From NCBI GenBank assembly GCA_022600955.1, contig JAHZJK010000027.1, positions 1-62,733 of the forward strand: a stretch of DNA of 62,733 bases. The letters run 5' to 3'. The DNA is from Gammaproteobacteria bacterium (lineage in GTDB: Bacteria > Pseudomonadota > Gammaproteobacteria > Steroidobacterales > Woeseiaceae). Positions within the stretch are counted from its first letter, which is position 1. Each line of letters starts with the position of its first letter. Shown piece by piece: positions 8,625-17,307 of the stretch. The notes beneath the pieces are model-generated. The model had not been told where the DNA came from and ran no database searches. It was given only the letters and a program-made list of their open reading frames with translations. The translations under genes were made by a program, and so were the position numbers.

Positions 8625-9196
8625 TCTTCTACCTCATCGCCGGGCGCAGTGAGCGTCGCGGCAATAAACGGGAACCGTTCGGTGTTCGCCGCTGCATTTT
8701 CTGAATTCGTTTCCGACCGGGTGGATTCTCCGGGAATCCAGCTGACACCCAGCGCTGAAGCTGCTGCTTGGTCGTGCCACTTCTGCCAGACAGTCCATAC
8801 AACCCCCGAGGTCAAAAACAGAGTCAGGCAAATAACCGCCGATAGCCTCGACAGCCGTGGCGCCTTGCTGACAACAGGTGCAACTATGTCTGCCACCGCG
8901 AACTTCGCCGATAGCTCTCTGCCACCCGTCGGTGAAGTCGTTTCGGGATCCTGCAAGAGCTCCGGGAGTGTTTCTACTTCATCAAGTACCTCTGCCAAAG
9001 GGCTATCGCTCTCAGGCGTATCCGCATCCAATAACTGCAATTCGTCGGCGGCTGTCCCGGGTACAGTAACCACGGCATCGTTGGCCGTTTCAGTGAACTC
9101 ATCACTGGTCGTATCAAAGCTGCCCGAATCAGACAACGTCGAGCCGCTGTCGCCCTTGTTCGCCTGGCGCATTGCATCTACTAGGAGACTCTTCAT
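8621..9196 (-). CDS. One-TM protein of the pilus operon, unknown
   Basis: 191 residues, no family recognised. The cytoplasmic N-terminus starts MKSLLVDAMRQAN and is followed by a long acidic, Thr/Ser-rich low-complexity stretch (about 15-95). A membrane span at about 117-135 (LSAVICLTLFLTSGVVWTV) leads to a short outside tail. The N-terminal helix and single span recall the first part of MshN/GspB-like proteins, but no TPR region follows. It sits 12 bases after the secretin gene and overlaps mshE by 4, so it is part of the operon. A link between the ATPase and the outer complex is possible but not shown. Confidence 0.7.
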   Translation of the reverse strand: MKSLLVDAMRQANKGDSGSTLSDSGSFDTTSDEFTETANDAVVTVPGTAADELQLLDADTPESDSPLAEVLDEVETLPELLQDPETTSPTGGRELSAKFAVADIVAPVVSKAPRLSRLSAVICLTLFLTSGVVWTVWQKWHDQAAASALGVSWIPGESTRSETNSENAAANTERFPFIAATLTAPGDEVEE

Positions 9197-9208
9197 CCAC
9201 GGACTCCG

Positions 9209-10867
9209 TTAGCGGTATTCAATGTCGGCCGTCGGCTGCATCTCCGCCGCGACGTTGTAATAGTCAGAGAGCTCGGAACCGGTACCGTAGTTACCATTAG
9301 CATCTACGATTGTCGGTTTCAGAAAAATCACGAGCTCGGTTTTGACCAGCTCGTCGCGGGAATAAGAGAAGAGCTTGCCCAGCTTCGGAATCTTGGAGAG
9401 CCCGGGAATACCATCACGCTGGCTTTCCTGTTCATTCTGCATCAAGCCACCGAGAACGATGGTTCGACCGTTCTGGACTTGCAATAGCGATTCAATCTCA
9501 CGGACCTGAATCTCGGGAATCAGGTTGTCGAAGTCTGCACCTGCAAGCCTGGGCGCCGGGTCGATCGCGAATCCTGTAATACGGCTGATCGTTGGACGAA
9601 TATTCATGCTGACAGATCCGTTCTCGCTGATTTGCGGCGTAACACTCAGGACCAGGCCAACGGGCACGGTGTGAAGTTGACTGGTGAACGTCCTGCGTTC
9701 CGGAATATCCGCGGTCGCTTCCCGTACGTCCAGCTCAACCGTGAAGAACACATTCTCGTTGACTACCTTGAGCAATGCCGTCTGATTGTTCAGCGCCATT
9801 ATCTTCGGGCTTGATAGAACCTTGGTATCACCGAACTGCTGCAACAGGCTGACTGTTGCGGTGATACTGCTGCCGTCTGACTGCAGGTCGTTGTACCCTA
9901 GCGAGAAGAATGGAGGCGTTGACAGGTTGGCTCCGAGCATGTTGTTGCTGAATGACACGCCATCACTACCGAGTCCACCGTTGCTTGACAGACGCTGCCA
10001 GTCGACACCTGCCTGGTACTTGTCGCTGAGCTCGACTTCCACGATCGTCATCTCGATAAGCACCTGGCGTTTCGAATTTGACATCACGCTGTCGAGGTGC
10101 GCCTGCACGCGATTGTGCTGTGCTTGAGTGCCATAGGCCGTCACTACACCTGACATCTGGTTGATGATGATCGGGTCGTATGACTCGGCTGTTTCAGCGA
10201 CACCTGCAACTTTCGACTCGCTGACAACGGCTTCGAGTCCCATCTCAAGGGACGCCCAAAAGTCATTCCTTGAGACGTTTTTTACAGTTGTTTTCGACAG
10301 ATTTCCCTGGCCGTCTCCTGTTGAAGCGATATCCTCGCCGACGGTGCCACCCGATGTTGCGATCTGTGTCGCGACTCCGACTTCACCCTGGCTATCGCGA
10401 GCGACATTCACATAGTCGACCAGGTAGTTCTTCCAGTAAGGTGCGTCGTCTTCGACAATCAGGTTCCTGCCTCGCAGCTTGAATCGCAGCGCAGCCTGTT
10501 CAGCCACGCGCATCAGAATCTCGTCGAGGGGTCGCTCGATAGCATTCAGCGTTACCGTCTTACGGCTGTCGGCCTGAAGGTCGATATCCAGACCTGCATC
10601 CCTGGCCAGCGAAAACAACAGGTCCACAACCGGAACCTCTTTGACCGCAACTGTGTAGGTTTGTAACGGCGGTTTTTTGACCGGTTCTGGCTTAGATTGC
10701 GGTTTCCTCGCCGGCGGCTGGACGACGGCGGCTCGATCAGCTTCGGTAACGTGCCCGGCTGAAAAATCCACTGTTGTCTGGCCCGCACAACCGCCCAACA
10801 GGACCGCTGTGATAACTGACAGCCCAAGGCTGGGAAAAATGTTGTTGGTTCGCGTCTCGCTTGGCAT
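9209..10867 (-). CDS. mshL: Outer-membrane secretin, MshL/PilQ family
   Basis: Start at 10867 (MPSETRTNNIF), giving a lipoprotein signal with lipobox LLGGC; the 16 extra codons to 10915 lack signal character. 552 residues. After a proline/lysine-rich linker come STN/N0-like and N1-type domains (around 80-250). The secretin core follows, with the conserved 'VLSSPKIMALNNQTALLKV' and the late 'GRTIVLGGLMQNEQ....GIPGLSKIPKLGKLFSY' signatures. It would form the outer-membrane gate for the pilus. It is the first gene of the operon, divergent from the channel gene at 10966. Confidence 0.93.
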   Translation of the reverse strand: MPSETRTNNIFPSLGLSVITAVLLGGCAGQTTVDFSAGHVTEADRAAVVQPPARKPQSKPEPVKKPPLQTYTVAVKEVPVVDLLFSLARDAGLDIDLQADSRKTVTLNAIERPLDEILMRVAEQAALRFKLRGRNLIVEDDAPYWKNYLVDYVNVARDSQGEVGVATQIATSGGTVGEDIASTGDGQGNLSKTTVKNVSRNDFWASLEMGLEAVVSESKVAGVAETAESYDPIIINQMSGVVTAYGTQAQHNRVQAHLDSVMSNSKRQVLIEMTIVEVELSDKYQAGVDWQRLSSNGGLGSDGVSFSNNMLGANLSTPPFFSLGYNDLQSDGSSITATVSLLQQFGDTKVLSSPKIMALNNQTALLKVVNENVFFTVELDVREATADIPERRTFTSQLHTVPVGLVLSVTPQISENGSVSMNIRPTISRITGFAIDPAPRLAGADFDNLIPEIQVREIESLLQVQNGRTIVLGGLMQNEQESQRDGIPGLSKIPKLGKLFSYSRDELVKTELVIFLKPTIVDANGNYGTGSELSDYYNVAAEMQPTADIEYR

Positions 10868-10965
10868 CCGTCGGGCCCTTTCAAATAAACACAGGTACCC
10901 AGTAGTTGTCGCCAATTCGGGGGATTTCTTTAGTCCCAGTAGGACCTCTTAAAGAACCAGCAGAT

Positions 10966-12021
10966 ATGGCCGCTATTGATGTCAGAACAGGTTTAAAGGG
11001 ACCAATCGTGCAAAAATCGACGGCTGCGAGCAGCACTTTCACTCCGAGCGAGCGTAATGGTACGTTGCGCAGCAGGGTGTTTCGTGTGCTTGAAACCGCA
11101 CAAGACCAGGACCTTGCGAGCCGCTGCGTCGATGTATTCCTGATAACTCTGATCTCGGCGAGCGTCCTCGCTGTAATCCTGGAGTCAGTAGCCGGGTTTG
11201 AAAATCGTTTCGGCGATGAGCTGGCTCTGTTTGAGGCATTTACGGTCGCAGCATTTACGATCGAGTACCTGCTTCGTCTCTGGAGCTCCATTGAAGCCAG
11301 TCCCGAGTCGGCTCAGCATCCAATAGTCACTCGACTGCGCTACGCCGTGTCGTTTCACGCGATTATCGACCTGCTCGCTATTCTGCCTTTCTACTTGCTG
11401 CTCTTCGGCGTTTTCGGCTCTGTCGATATGCGCGTTCTGCGCGCCGTTCGCTTGCTAAGGGTATTGAAGCTGACGCGCTACTCAGCTGCGCTAAACATGC
11501 TGTTCATGACATTCAGGGAAAACGGCCGCGCCCTGGCCGCCGCATTTCTGATCCTTCTTACGGTCATGCTGCTTGCTGCATCAGGGATGTACTATTTTGA
11601 ACGCGAATCTCAGCCTGAGGATTTCGGCAGCATTCCGGCCGCAATGTGGTGGGCATTTGCGACATTGACAACAGTTGGTTACGGAGACGTTACGCCGATC
11701 ACCGCTGGCGGCAAGATTTTCGGCGCCCTGATTACTGTCGTTGGTATTGGTATGGTTGCCCTGCCGACCAGTATTCTTGCGACTGGCTACAGCCGCCAAC
11801 TGGATCAGAGTACATCGGATTACAGTGCCGAGGCAGACAGAGCGCTCGACGACGGCATTCTGACTGACAAAGAAATCTCGGATCTGGAAGTCTTGCGTAT
11901 CGATCTGGGCCTGAGCAAGCACAATGCCAGCCAGATTCTCGACGCAGGCCGCGTCAAACGTGCCCTGGCCCGCGCCAATACGTGCCCGCACTGTTTGCAG
12001 ACTATGCCTCCTGAAGTCTAG
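10966..12021 (+). CDS. Voltage-gated potassium channel, six-TM Kv type
   Basis: 351 residues from the ATG at 10966; a TTG at 10906 in frame is less likely. Membrane segments S1-S6 are visible. The arginine-rich S4 reads MRVLRAVRLLRVLKL, and the selectivity filter TTVGYGD lies near residues 235-242, followed by S6 (FGALITVVGIGMVALPTSIL). This is the bacterial Kv/Kch architecture, conducting K+ across the inner membrane. The C-terminal tail is helical and ends with a CPHC pair that could bind metal. It is divergent from mshL and convergent with the fleQ paralogue (14 bases between stops). Its link to motility genes may be positional only. Confidence 0.92.
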   Translation: MAAIDVRTGLKGPIVQKSTAASSTFTPSERNGTLRSRVFRVLETAQDQDLASRCVDVFLITLISASVLAVILESVAGFENRFGDELALFEAFTVAAFTIEYLLRLWSSIEASPESAQHPIVTRLRYAVSFHAIIDLLAILPFYLLLFGVFGSVDMRVLRAVRLLRVLKLTRYSAALNMLFMTFRENGRALAAAFLILLTVMLLAASGMYYFERESQPEDFGSIPAAMWWAFATLTTVGYGDVTPITAGGKIFGALITVVGIGMVALPTSILATGYSRQLDQSTSDYSAEADRALDDGILTDKEISDLEVLRIDLGLSKHNASQILDAGRVKRALARANTCPHCLQTMPPEV

Positions 12022-12035
12022 TGCTGCTGGTGACC

Positions 12036-13199
12036 TTAGTGCCGTGGCTTCGATTTGGCGGTCGAAATCTCATAACGCCTGATTTTTTCTACCAGCGTGG
12101 TTCGACCAACGCCCAGCAGTTCAGCTGCTTTCTGCACGACTCCCTGTGACTCATCCAGCGCCTGGTGAATCATGTCCTGCTCAATATTTGCGAGATACTG
12201 CTTAAGGTCTATGCCGTCCGCCGGCAGAGAAACAATGCCTCCACTTCCTGCCTCTGCGAGGGTATGACCAATTACCTCGGGCAATTCGCCTGGCAGGTCC
12301 TGACGGTCGACAATTGGCCACGGCAAGTCGGCAGCATCTACCTCGGCATTGGGCCGGATCACGGCGAGCCGCTCGACGAGGTTCGACAGCTCCCGAACGT
12401 TGCCGCTCCACGAGTAGTTTTGCAGGGCATTCATCGCAGCGCCGCTCAGAGCCAGTGACACGCCCTGCTCTCGCTCAAGCCGGCGCGAAAATTCCTCGAC
12501 AAGCAACGGTATGTCCTCGGGTCGCTCACTAAGCGGCGCTATTTCAATCGGGAACACGCTTAAACGGTAGTAGAGGTCCTCACGAAACTGTCCATCCGCA
12601 ATGCGCTGCGGCAAATCGCGATGTGTTGCGGCAATGAGTCGCACGTCAACCGGGATACTCTTGGTACCGCCGACCCGTTCAACCAGCCGCTCTTCAAGTA
12701 CGCGCAGAAGCTTTACCTGCATGACGCTGGGCATATCGCCGATTTCATCCAGAAAAAAAGTGCCGCCTTTGGCCTGCTCAAAGCGGCCCGCCCGCGCCGA
12801 TACAGCTCCGGTAAAAGCACCACGCTCGTGGCCGAAAAGTTCACTCTCCAGCAATTGTTCCGGTATCGCTCCACAATTCACAGCGACAAACGGGCCTTTG
12901 CGACCGGAAGACTCATGAATCTGGCGGGCAACGACCTCCTTGCCCGTACCGGACTCGCCCGTTATCAACACGGTTGCCAATGACGGCGCGACCTGCTCGA
13001 CGAGCTTGCGCACCATCTCTGCATCCTGGCTTGCTCCAATGAATCGATTCCCAACCGGACGCGGATCGGCGTGGTTGGTCTGGCCATGCGCTGCACGAAT
13101 ATCCTCAAGCACTTCACCGAGAGCGTCGAGCCGTACCGGGTAATCCAACGAATGTAATCGCACCCACGGATAGTCCCTGTTCAGCTCGTCAGTTCTCAT
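12036..13199 (-). CDS. FleQ-paralogue, AAA+ and HTH part of a split gene
   Basis: 387 residues. The sequence starts inside what would be the last strand and helix of a FleQ receiver domain ([20 protein letters not shown] aligns with the FleQ segment before the linker). The sigma-54 activator domain follows: Walker A GESGTGKE (81-88), GAFTGA loop (128-133), 'FFLDEIGDM' Walker B. The Fis-type HTH ends [21 protein letters not shown], very close to FleQ. The rest of the receiver lies in the upstream frame ending at 13196, overlapping by ATGA. Either a coupled two-protein FleQ or a one-base frameshift. The FleQ c-di-GMP residues (LFRS motif, Arg-Asn after Walker A) are not conserved here. Confidence 0.88.
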   Translation of the reverse strand: MRTDELNRDYPWVRLHSLDYPVRLDALGEVLEDIRAAHGQTNHADPRPVGNRFIGASQDAEMVRKLVEQVAPSLATVLITGESGTGKEVVARQIHESSGRKGPFVAVNCGAIPEQLLESELFGHERGAFTGAVSARAGRFEQAKGGTFFLDEIGDMPSVMQVKLLRVLEERLVERVGGTKSIPVDVRLIAATHRDLPQRIADGQFREDLYYRLSVFPIEIAPLSERPEDIPLLVEEFSRRLEREQGVSLALSGAAMNALQNYSWSGNVRELSNLVERLAVIRPNAEVDAADLPWPIVDRQDLPGELPEVIGHTLAEAGSGGIVSLPADGIDLKQYLANIEQDMIHQALDESQGVVQKAAELLGVGRTTLVEKIRRYEISTAKSKPRH

Positions 13200-13465
13200 C
13201 GCTGATGCTGTTCCTGCAACATTACGATCGGAATGTTCGGATCAAGTTGTCCCACATCATCAACAACATGGCGAATATCCTTGTCACTAAGATCAGGCCC
13301 GACAAACACGGCCTCGAGTCTTTGGTCACCCGCGACCTCTCGCCATTGACCCGGCGTCGACGTACGCACCTCTGGCGAATCCATGAACTCGATGAGCTGC
13401 TTCAAGTTCTCCGCATCGCTCGCTGCGCGATTGATAACCATGATCATTCCGATCTGTGGCGTCAT
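13196..13465 (-). CDS. FleQ-paralogue, truncated receiver-like N-terminus
   Basis: Start at ATG 13465 because GGAG lies 6 bases upstream; the frame is open to a TTG at 13489. 89 residues. It resembles strands 1 to 4 of the degenerate FleQ receiver domain: [22 protein letters not shown] at the start, then '[15 protein letters not shown]' and 'NIPIVML', ending QEQHQR. No phospho-acceptor pattern is clear. The missing beta5-alpha5 is encoded at the start of the next frame, -1 relative and overlapping by 4 bases. See the finding on the split. Confidence 0.7.
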   Translation of the reverse strand: MTPQIGMIMVINRAASDAENLKQLIEFMDSPEVRTSTPGQWREVAGDQRLEAVFVGPDLSDKDIRHVVDDVGQLDPNIPIVMLQEQHQR

Positions 13466-13594
13466 AACAATCTCCACTAAAACGTCCAAAAAGGCGCGTG
13501 CAAATGGTTGTTTTTGTTATTTTTTCATTAAAATACGTAAAATATGATTATTTTCCGACCATATGCGGTCATTTAACCGTATTTAGCGACAAAA

Positions 13595-13624
13595 GTCACT
13601 AATTACCTCCGTATGTCACTGATT
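13595..13624. repeat. Direct repeats in the fleQ-paralogue/cyclase intergenic region
   Basis: GTCACTAATT and GTCACTGATT are spaced exactly 20 bases apart (starts 13595 and 13615), two helical turns. They lie in the AT-rich region between the split fleQ paralogue and the divergent diguanylate cyclase. A short inverted repeat, GACC-N6-GGTC, is at 13557-13570. They could be operator sites for a dimeric regulator. No known motif was matched. Confidence 0.4.
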
Positions 13625-13666
13625 CTAAGTTGCGGAAATCTTTATATGGTCATTATTGTCCATTCT

Positions 13667-13693
13667 TAAAGAAGCAAGTCCGCCGGCCGACAA
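13667..13693 (+). promoter_or_regulatory. FliA-type promoter for the diguanylate cyclase gene
   Basis: TAAAGAAG, 11 bases, GCCGACAA. Spacing is exact and the -10 differs from the FliA consensus GCCGATAA at one base. Predicted start near 13700, about 30 bases before the ATG at 13729. Confidence 0.6.
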
Positions 13694-13728
13694 CCTGTCT
13701 ATCGAAGAACAGGCTTTGAGAGAGCGCA

Positions 13729-14850
13729 ATGGGAATCGTGTCCAGATTCACTGGGTCGGCCAACGACGACAAGCAGGAAGACAAGCCCGCGAGCATTGCG
13801 GTAACCGAACTCGCTGACGGCGCTTTGGATACGCTTAGCAATGTCGTGCGCGTCATGGGGAATGAGTCGTTCCCACTGGAAAACGAATTCGACGCTGCCG
13901 TATTTCCACAGATTTGCACCGAATTCGCGTGCCATGTTGAAAACGGCGCAGCCGTACCGTCCCACGATATCCCTGCCTCAACAGACGGCACGCGTGAATG
14001 GGGCCATGTCAGGCGTTTCTTCGCTGATCGTCGCCATGCGGAAAAGGCATTCGTAACAGAGCGACTGCAGGGATACCGAGGCATCGTTGACGACCTCGTG
14101 TCCGGACTGCGTGACATCGGTCTTCGTGACCAGGATACCGAAGCAAGTATCCTGGAGAGCCTGGCATCAATCGAAGACGCAGTTGGATCTGGAATTTTGC
14201 CGCAAATCCAGGACGCTCTGACGCAAACAATGTCGCAGGTCAACGAGACATTTGCGCGGCAAAAGCAAGAGTATGAACAGCAACTGAAGGAACTAAACGA
14301 TCGTATGTCGAGCCTGCGCCAGGATCTCGTCGCAGCACGTGAAGAAATGAAGCGTGATGCATTAACCGAGGCCTACAACCGCGGGGCTTTCGACTCGGCC
14401 ATCGTACAAAGCCTTAACATGCACTTTGTCACGCACCAGCCTTTCACACTGTTGATGATCGACCTCGACGACTTCAAACACGTCAACGATAATTTCGGTC
14501 ACGCCGCTGGCGATGCTGTGCTGAAATCCGTCGGTGAATGCCTTGCGCGCTCTTTCATCCGCAAGAACGATCTTATCGCTCGCTACGGTGGCGACGAGTT
14601 TGCAGTAATTCTTTCTGACACGTCCGCCCGGCATGCCACCAGCCTGATTGATCGTTTTCTGAAAATGGTGCGCGACATCGAGGTTCCGGTGCGCGGTGGA
14701 AACGTCTCGATCAGTTGCTCAGTCGGCTACACAGAAGTAGTCGCAGGAGACACGACTGAGGAAGTCGTCAGCCGGGCTGATCAGGCGCTCTACCAGGTGA
14801 AAGCTGATGGCCGCAATGGTAGCGCTTTCATTGCCGCATCACAGGCCTGA
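13729..14850 (+). CDS. GGDEF diguanylate cyclase
   Basis: 373 residues, no membrane segment or signal peptide, so cytoplasmic. The first 170 residues are an uncharacterised mostly helical domain. A coiled coil (about 175-210) feeds a GGDEF domain (210-370) with the intact active site RYGGDEF. An RxxD inhibitory I-site (RKND) lies five residues before it, so product inhibition is expected. It would make c-di-GMP from two GTP. It lies upstream of pomAB, divergent from the split fleQ paralogue, and has a FliA-type promoter, which suggests expression late in flagellar assembly. Confidence 0.92.
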   Translation: MGIVSRFTGSANDDKQEDKPASIAVTELADGALDTLSNVVRVMGNESFPLENEFDAAVFPQICTEFACHVENGAAVPSHDIPASTDGTREWGHVRRFFADRRHAEKAFVTERLQGYRGIVDDLVSGLRDIGLRDQDTEASILESLASIEDAVGSGILPQIQDALTQTMSQVNETFARQKQEYEQQLKELNDRMSSLRQDLVAAREEMKRDALTEAYNRGAFDSAIVQSLNMHFVTHQPFTLLMIDLDDFKHVNDNFGHAAGDAVLKSVGECLARSFIRKNDLIARYGGDEFAVILSDTSARHATSLIDRFLKMVRDIEVPVRGGNVSISCSVGYTEVVAGDTTEEVVSRADQALYQVKADGRNGSAFIAASQA

Positions 14851-14877
14851 AAAAACCAAAGAAAACCATTGCAAGTC

Positions 14878-14904
14878 TAAAGACCGCGCGCGTTCTGCCG
14901 ATAA
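14878..14904 (+). promoter_or_regulatory. FliA promoter of pomAB
   Basis: TAAAGACC, 11 bases, GCCGATAA: full -10 match, exact spacing and TAAAG at -35. Predicted start near 14911, about 45 bases before the pomA start codon. Sigma-28 control of stator genes is the usual arrangement. Confidence 0.8.
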
Positions 14905-14954
14905 AAGGGGTAGCGACGGTATCCGTCTGATTTGATAGTACGGAGGTTACAACT

Positions 14955-15719
14955 TTGGATCTGGCCACACTAATCGGTCTCATTGGGGCCTTTGGCATCG
15001 TGATGGCGTCTATCATACTGGGCGGTTCAGCCGGTACGTTTATCAACACACCGTCCCTGCTGGTAGTGCTTGGCGGTACCGTGATGGTAACGATGATGAA
15101 GTTCAGCATCGGCAAGTTCGCCGGCGCGGCTTCGATAGCAGTCAAGGCCTTCCTCCACAAACCGACCAAGCCCGAAGAACTGATCCAGGAATCAGTCGAA
15201 CTCGCAAAGGCGGCTCGCCAGGGCGGCTTGCTGGCGCTGGAAGACAAGGAAATCGGCGACGACTTCATGAAAACCGGACTCGGTTTGCTGATTGACGGCC
15301 ACCCGGCGGATGTCGTCCGGACCATGCTGCAGAAAGACATGAACCAGACCCTCAAGCGTCATGCTGACGGGCAAGATATCTTCAAGGCCATCGGCGACGT
15401 GGGTCCCGCTATGGGCATGATCGGTACGCTGATCGGCCTGGTACAGATGTTGTCGAATATGGACGATCCCAAACAGATTGGGCCGGCGATGGCTGTCGCG
15501 TTGCTTACGACACTGTACGGCGCGATTCTCGCAAACATGTTCGCCCTGCCCATCGCTGACAAACTTGCGGTAAGAAGCGCGGAAGAATTCACCAGCAAGT
15601 CATTGATCATCGACGCGTTGCTCAGTATCCAGGGCGGCCAGAATCCACGCATCATCGCGAGTATGCTGGAAGCATACCTGCCTCGTTCAGCACGTACAGA
15701 GGAGGATGCCGAGGCCTAG
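14955..15719 (+). CDS. pomA: Flagellar stator protein PomA/MotA
   Basis: 254 residues starting with TTG, chosen because GGAGG lies at good distance upstream and the N-terminus MDLATLIGLIG matches PomA. Four membrane segments with a cytoplasmic loop between TM2 and TM3 that carries the charged residues contacting FliG. TM3-TM4 contain the conserved 'GPAMGMIGTLIGLVQML'. Short length and N-terminus are closer to sodium-type PomA than proton-type MotA. Ion choice cannot be proven from sequence alone. It is followed by pomB after 21 bases. Confidence 0.93.
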   Translation: MDLATLIGLIGAFGIVMASIILGGSAGTFINTPSLLVVLGGTVMVTMMKFSIGKFAGAASIAVKAFLHKPTKPEELIQESVELAKAARQGGLLALEDKEIGDDFMKTGLGLLIDGHPADVVRTMLQKDMNQTLKRHADGQDIFKAIGDVGPAMGMIGTLIGLVQMLSNMDDPKQIGPAMAVALLTTLYGAILANMFALPIADKLAVRSAEEFTSKSLIIDALLSIQGGQNPRIIASMLEAYLPRSARTEEDAEA

Positions 15720-15740
15720 GCAGGCCACGGCACTGCAAAC

Positions 15741-16667
15741 ATGTCTGAAGGGGCACCAGCGAAAAAGGAAAGTGCAGGCGTACCCGCGTGGGTCATGACC
15801 TTCGCCGACCTGATGACGTTGCTGATGTGTTTCTTCGTTTTGCTGCTCGCGTTCTCGGAAATGGATGCCGCAAAATTCAAGCAACTTTCCGGTTCCATGA
15901 AGGACGCGTTCGGCGTTCAGGCGGAGATTGAAGTTCGCACGATCCCCAAAGGTACCAGCGTCGTCGCGCAGGAATTCAGCCCGGGTAAACCGGACCCCAG
16001 CGCGATGAACGAAGTTCGTCAGTTTACGATCGATTCCAATCGCAACACTCTGGATGCACTCGACCGCGAACTCAAGGAGATTCAGGAAACACGTGACCAC
16101 GCGCGACGCCTGCGGCTGGCGTTGAAGGAAGAAATAGCAAATGGCAGCGTTTCGATCCAGACCGAAGGCATGAAAGTCATAGTGCATATCATGGAGAATG
16201 CATCTTTCGATTCAGGCCACGCCCAGATCCGCAACGAATTTCTGCCCGCGCTGGCCAAGATCGCCGCATTAATCGACTCCAACAGTGGCGAAGTTACGAT
16301 TTCCGGTCATACCGACAACGTCCCGATCAGCAATGATCAATTTCGTTCGAACTGGGACTTGTCGACGTCACGCGCGGTCTCGGTCGCGCACGAGCTGCTG
16401 CAGGCTGCCGACCTGGACCCGGGAAACGTCATGGTTACCGGACACGCCGACACACGCCCGCGGGCTGAGAACGACACAGCAGAAAATCGCGCCAAGAATC
16501 GTCGCGTCGATATCAGCATCGTACGTGGCAAGGAAATTGATGAATACCGCAGAATGAGCATTACTGCGGCCAGAGCTGAGTTTGAGCGGGAAGCGGCATT
16601 CAATGCCGAACTGGATCAGGTACAGCCAGTGACAACGCCTGTGACTACTGAGGAAGTACAACCATGA
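15741..16667 (+). CDS. pomB: Flagellar stator protein PomB/MotB
   Basis: 308 residues. The single N-terminal membrane helix (about 17-38) carries the ion-binding Asp23 in 'TFADLMTLLMCFFVLLLAFSEMD'. A linker and a C-terminal OmpA/MotB peptidoglycan-binding domain (about 160-275) with 'SGHTDN' and 'NRRVDI' follow. It forms the stator with PomA. The stop overlaps the PilZ gene start by 4 bases. Confidence 0.93.
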   Translation: MSEGAPAKKESAGVPAWVMTFADLMTLLMCFFVLLLAFSEMDAAKFKQLSGSMKDAFGVQAEIEVRTIPKGTSVVAQEFSPGKPDPSAMNEVRQFTIDSNRNTLDALDRELKEIQETRDHARRLRLALKEEIANGSVSIQTEGMKVIVHIMENASFDSGHAQIRNEFLPALAKIAALIDSNSGEVTISGHTDNVPISNDQFRSNWDLSTSRAVSVAHELLQAADLDPGNVMVTGHADTRPRAENDTAENRAKNRRVDISIVRGKEIDEYRRMSITAARAEFEREAAFNAELDQVQPVTTPVTTEEVQP

Positions 16668-17275
16668 GTAACAACCTCGAGAACCGCCGCTCTTTCCGAG
16701 TTAGCGAATCGGTATATTTGAAAGTCGACAAACTGACGGAAGAAGAATTTGCGGCGGGTATTGACCATCGCAATCTTCGACTCGGCATCAACGACAATGC
16801 GCAATCGATGCTGGTCGACATTGAAGCACGCCTGAGCGAAGCGATGTACCTTTTGAATTCCGAGCATGGCGCACTGGGTCGATGCATTACCCTGATGAAC
16901 GATAAAATGAATATCGTCATCGATGAACTACCCGCCCTGCGTGAAAACAAAGCCAGCCTCGCGAGTCTGCCACCGCAAACGTGTGATGTCGGCGCCGATG
17001 GCATGGTGTTCTCAAGTAGCGAGCCTTTTGCTGTTGGCGACAAGCTGCATATGCGTTTTCTGCTGTCAACGGACAGCCGCTACGCCGAGTCGTTCGCACA
17101 GGTTCTGCGCCTCACTGACCCGCCTGCGACGGACTCACCGCACCTCACTCACGGCATCGCTGTTGAGTTCGTAAATTTGCCAGTGGCACAGCGGGAAATC
17201 CTGATTCAGCACATGTTCAATCGTGAATCGGAAACTTTGCGCATGCGCCGGCTGGAGATTGAATCGGCGCAGTGA
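16664..17275 (+). CDS. PilZ-domain protein coupled to the stator operon
   Basis: 203 residues, cytoplasmic. N-terminal RRSFR (residues 8-12) fits the PilZ RxxxR motif. The second motif (usually D/N-x-S-x-x-G) appears as DVGADG (about 107-112), with Gly in place of Ser. A helical stretch lies between them (about 35-90), so the N-terminal arginines may be swung in from a distance. The ATGA overlap with pomB indicates co-translation, so a c-di-GMP-responsive brake or stator regulator (YcgR-like role) is a reasonable inference. Binding is uncertain because of the altered motif. Confidence 0.75.
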   Translation: MSNNLENRRSFRVSESVYLKVDKLTEEEFAAGIDHRNLRLGINDNAQSMLVDIEARLSEAMYLLNSEHGALGRCITLMNDKMNIVIDELPALRENKASLASLPPQTCDVGADGMVFSSSEPFAVGDKLHMRFLLSTDSRYAESFAQVLRLTDPPATDSPHLTHGIAVEFVNLPVAQREILIQHMFNRESETLRMRRLEIESAQ

Positions 17276-17307
17276 TTGCTGTGTCGCCGCAAATTGCGGG
17301 ACCTGAA

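Noticed and set aside
13190..13215. Programmed -1 frameshift joining the split FleQ paralogue
   Set aside because: No slippery heptamer or obvious downstream stem is present; coupled reinitiation at ATGA or a plain frameshift explains it better.
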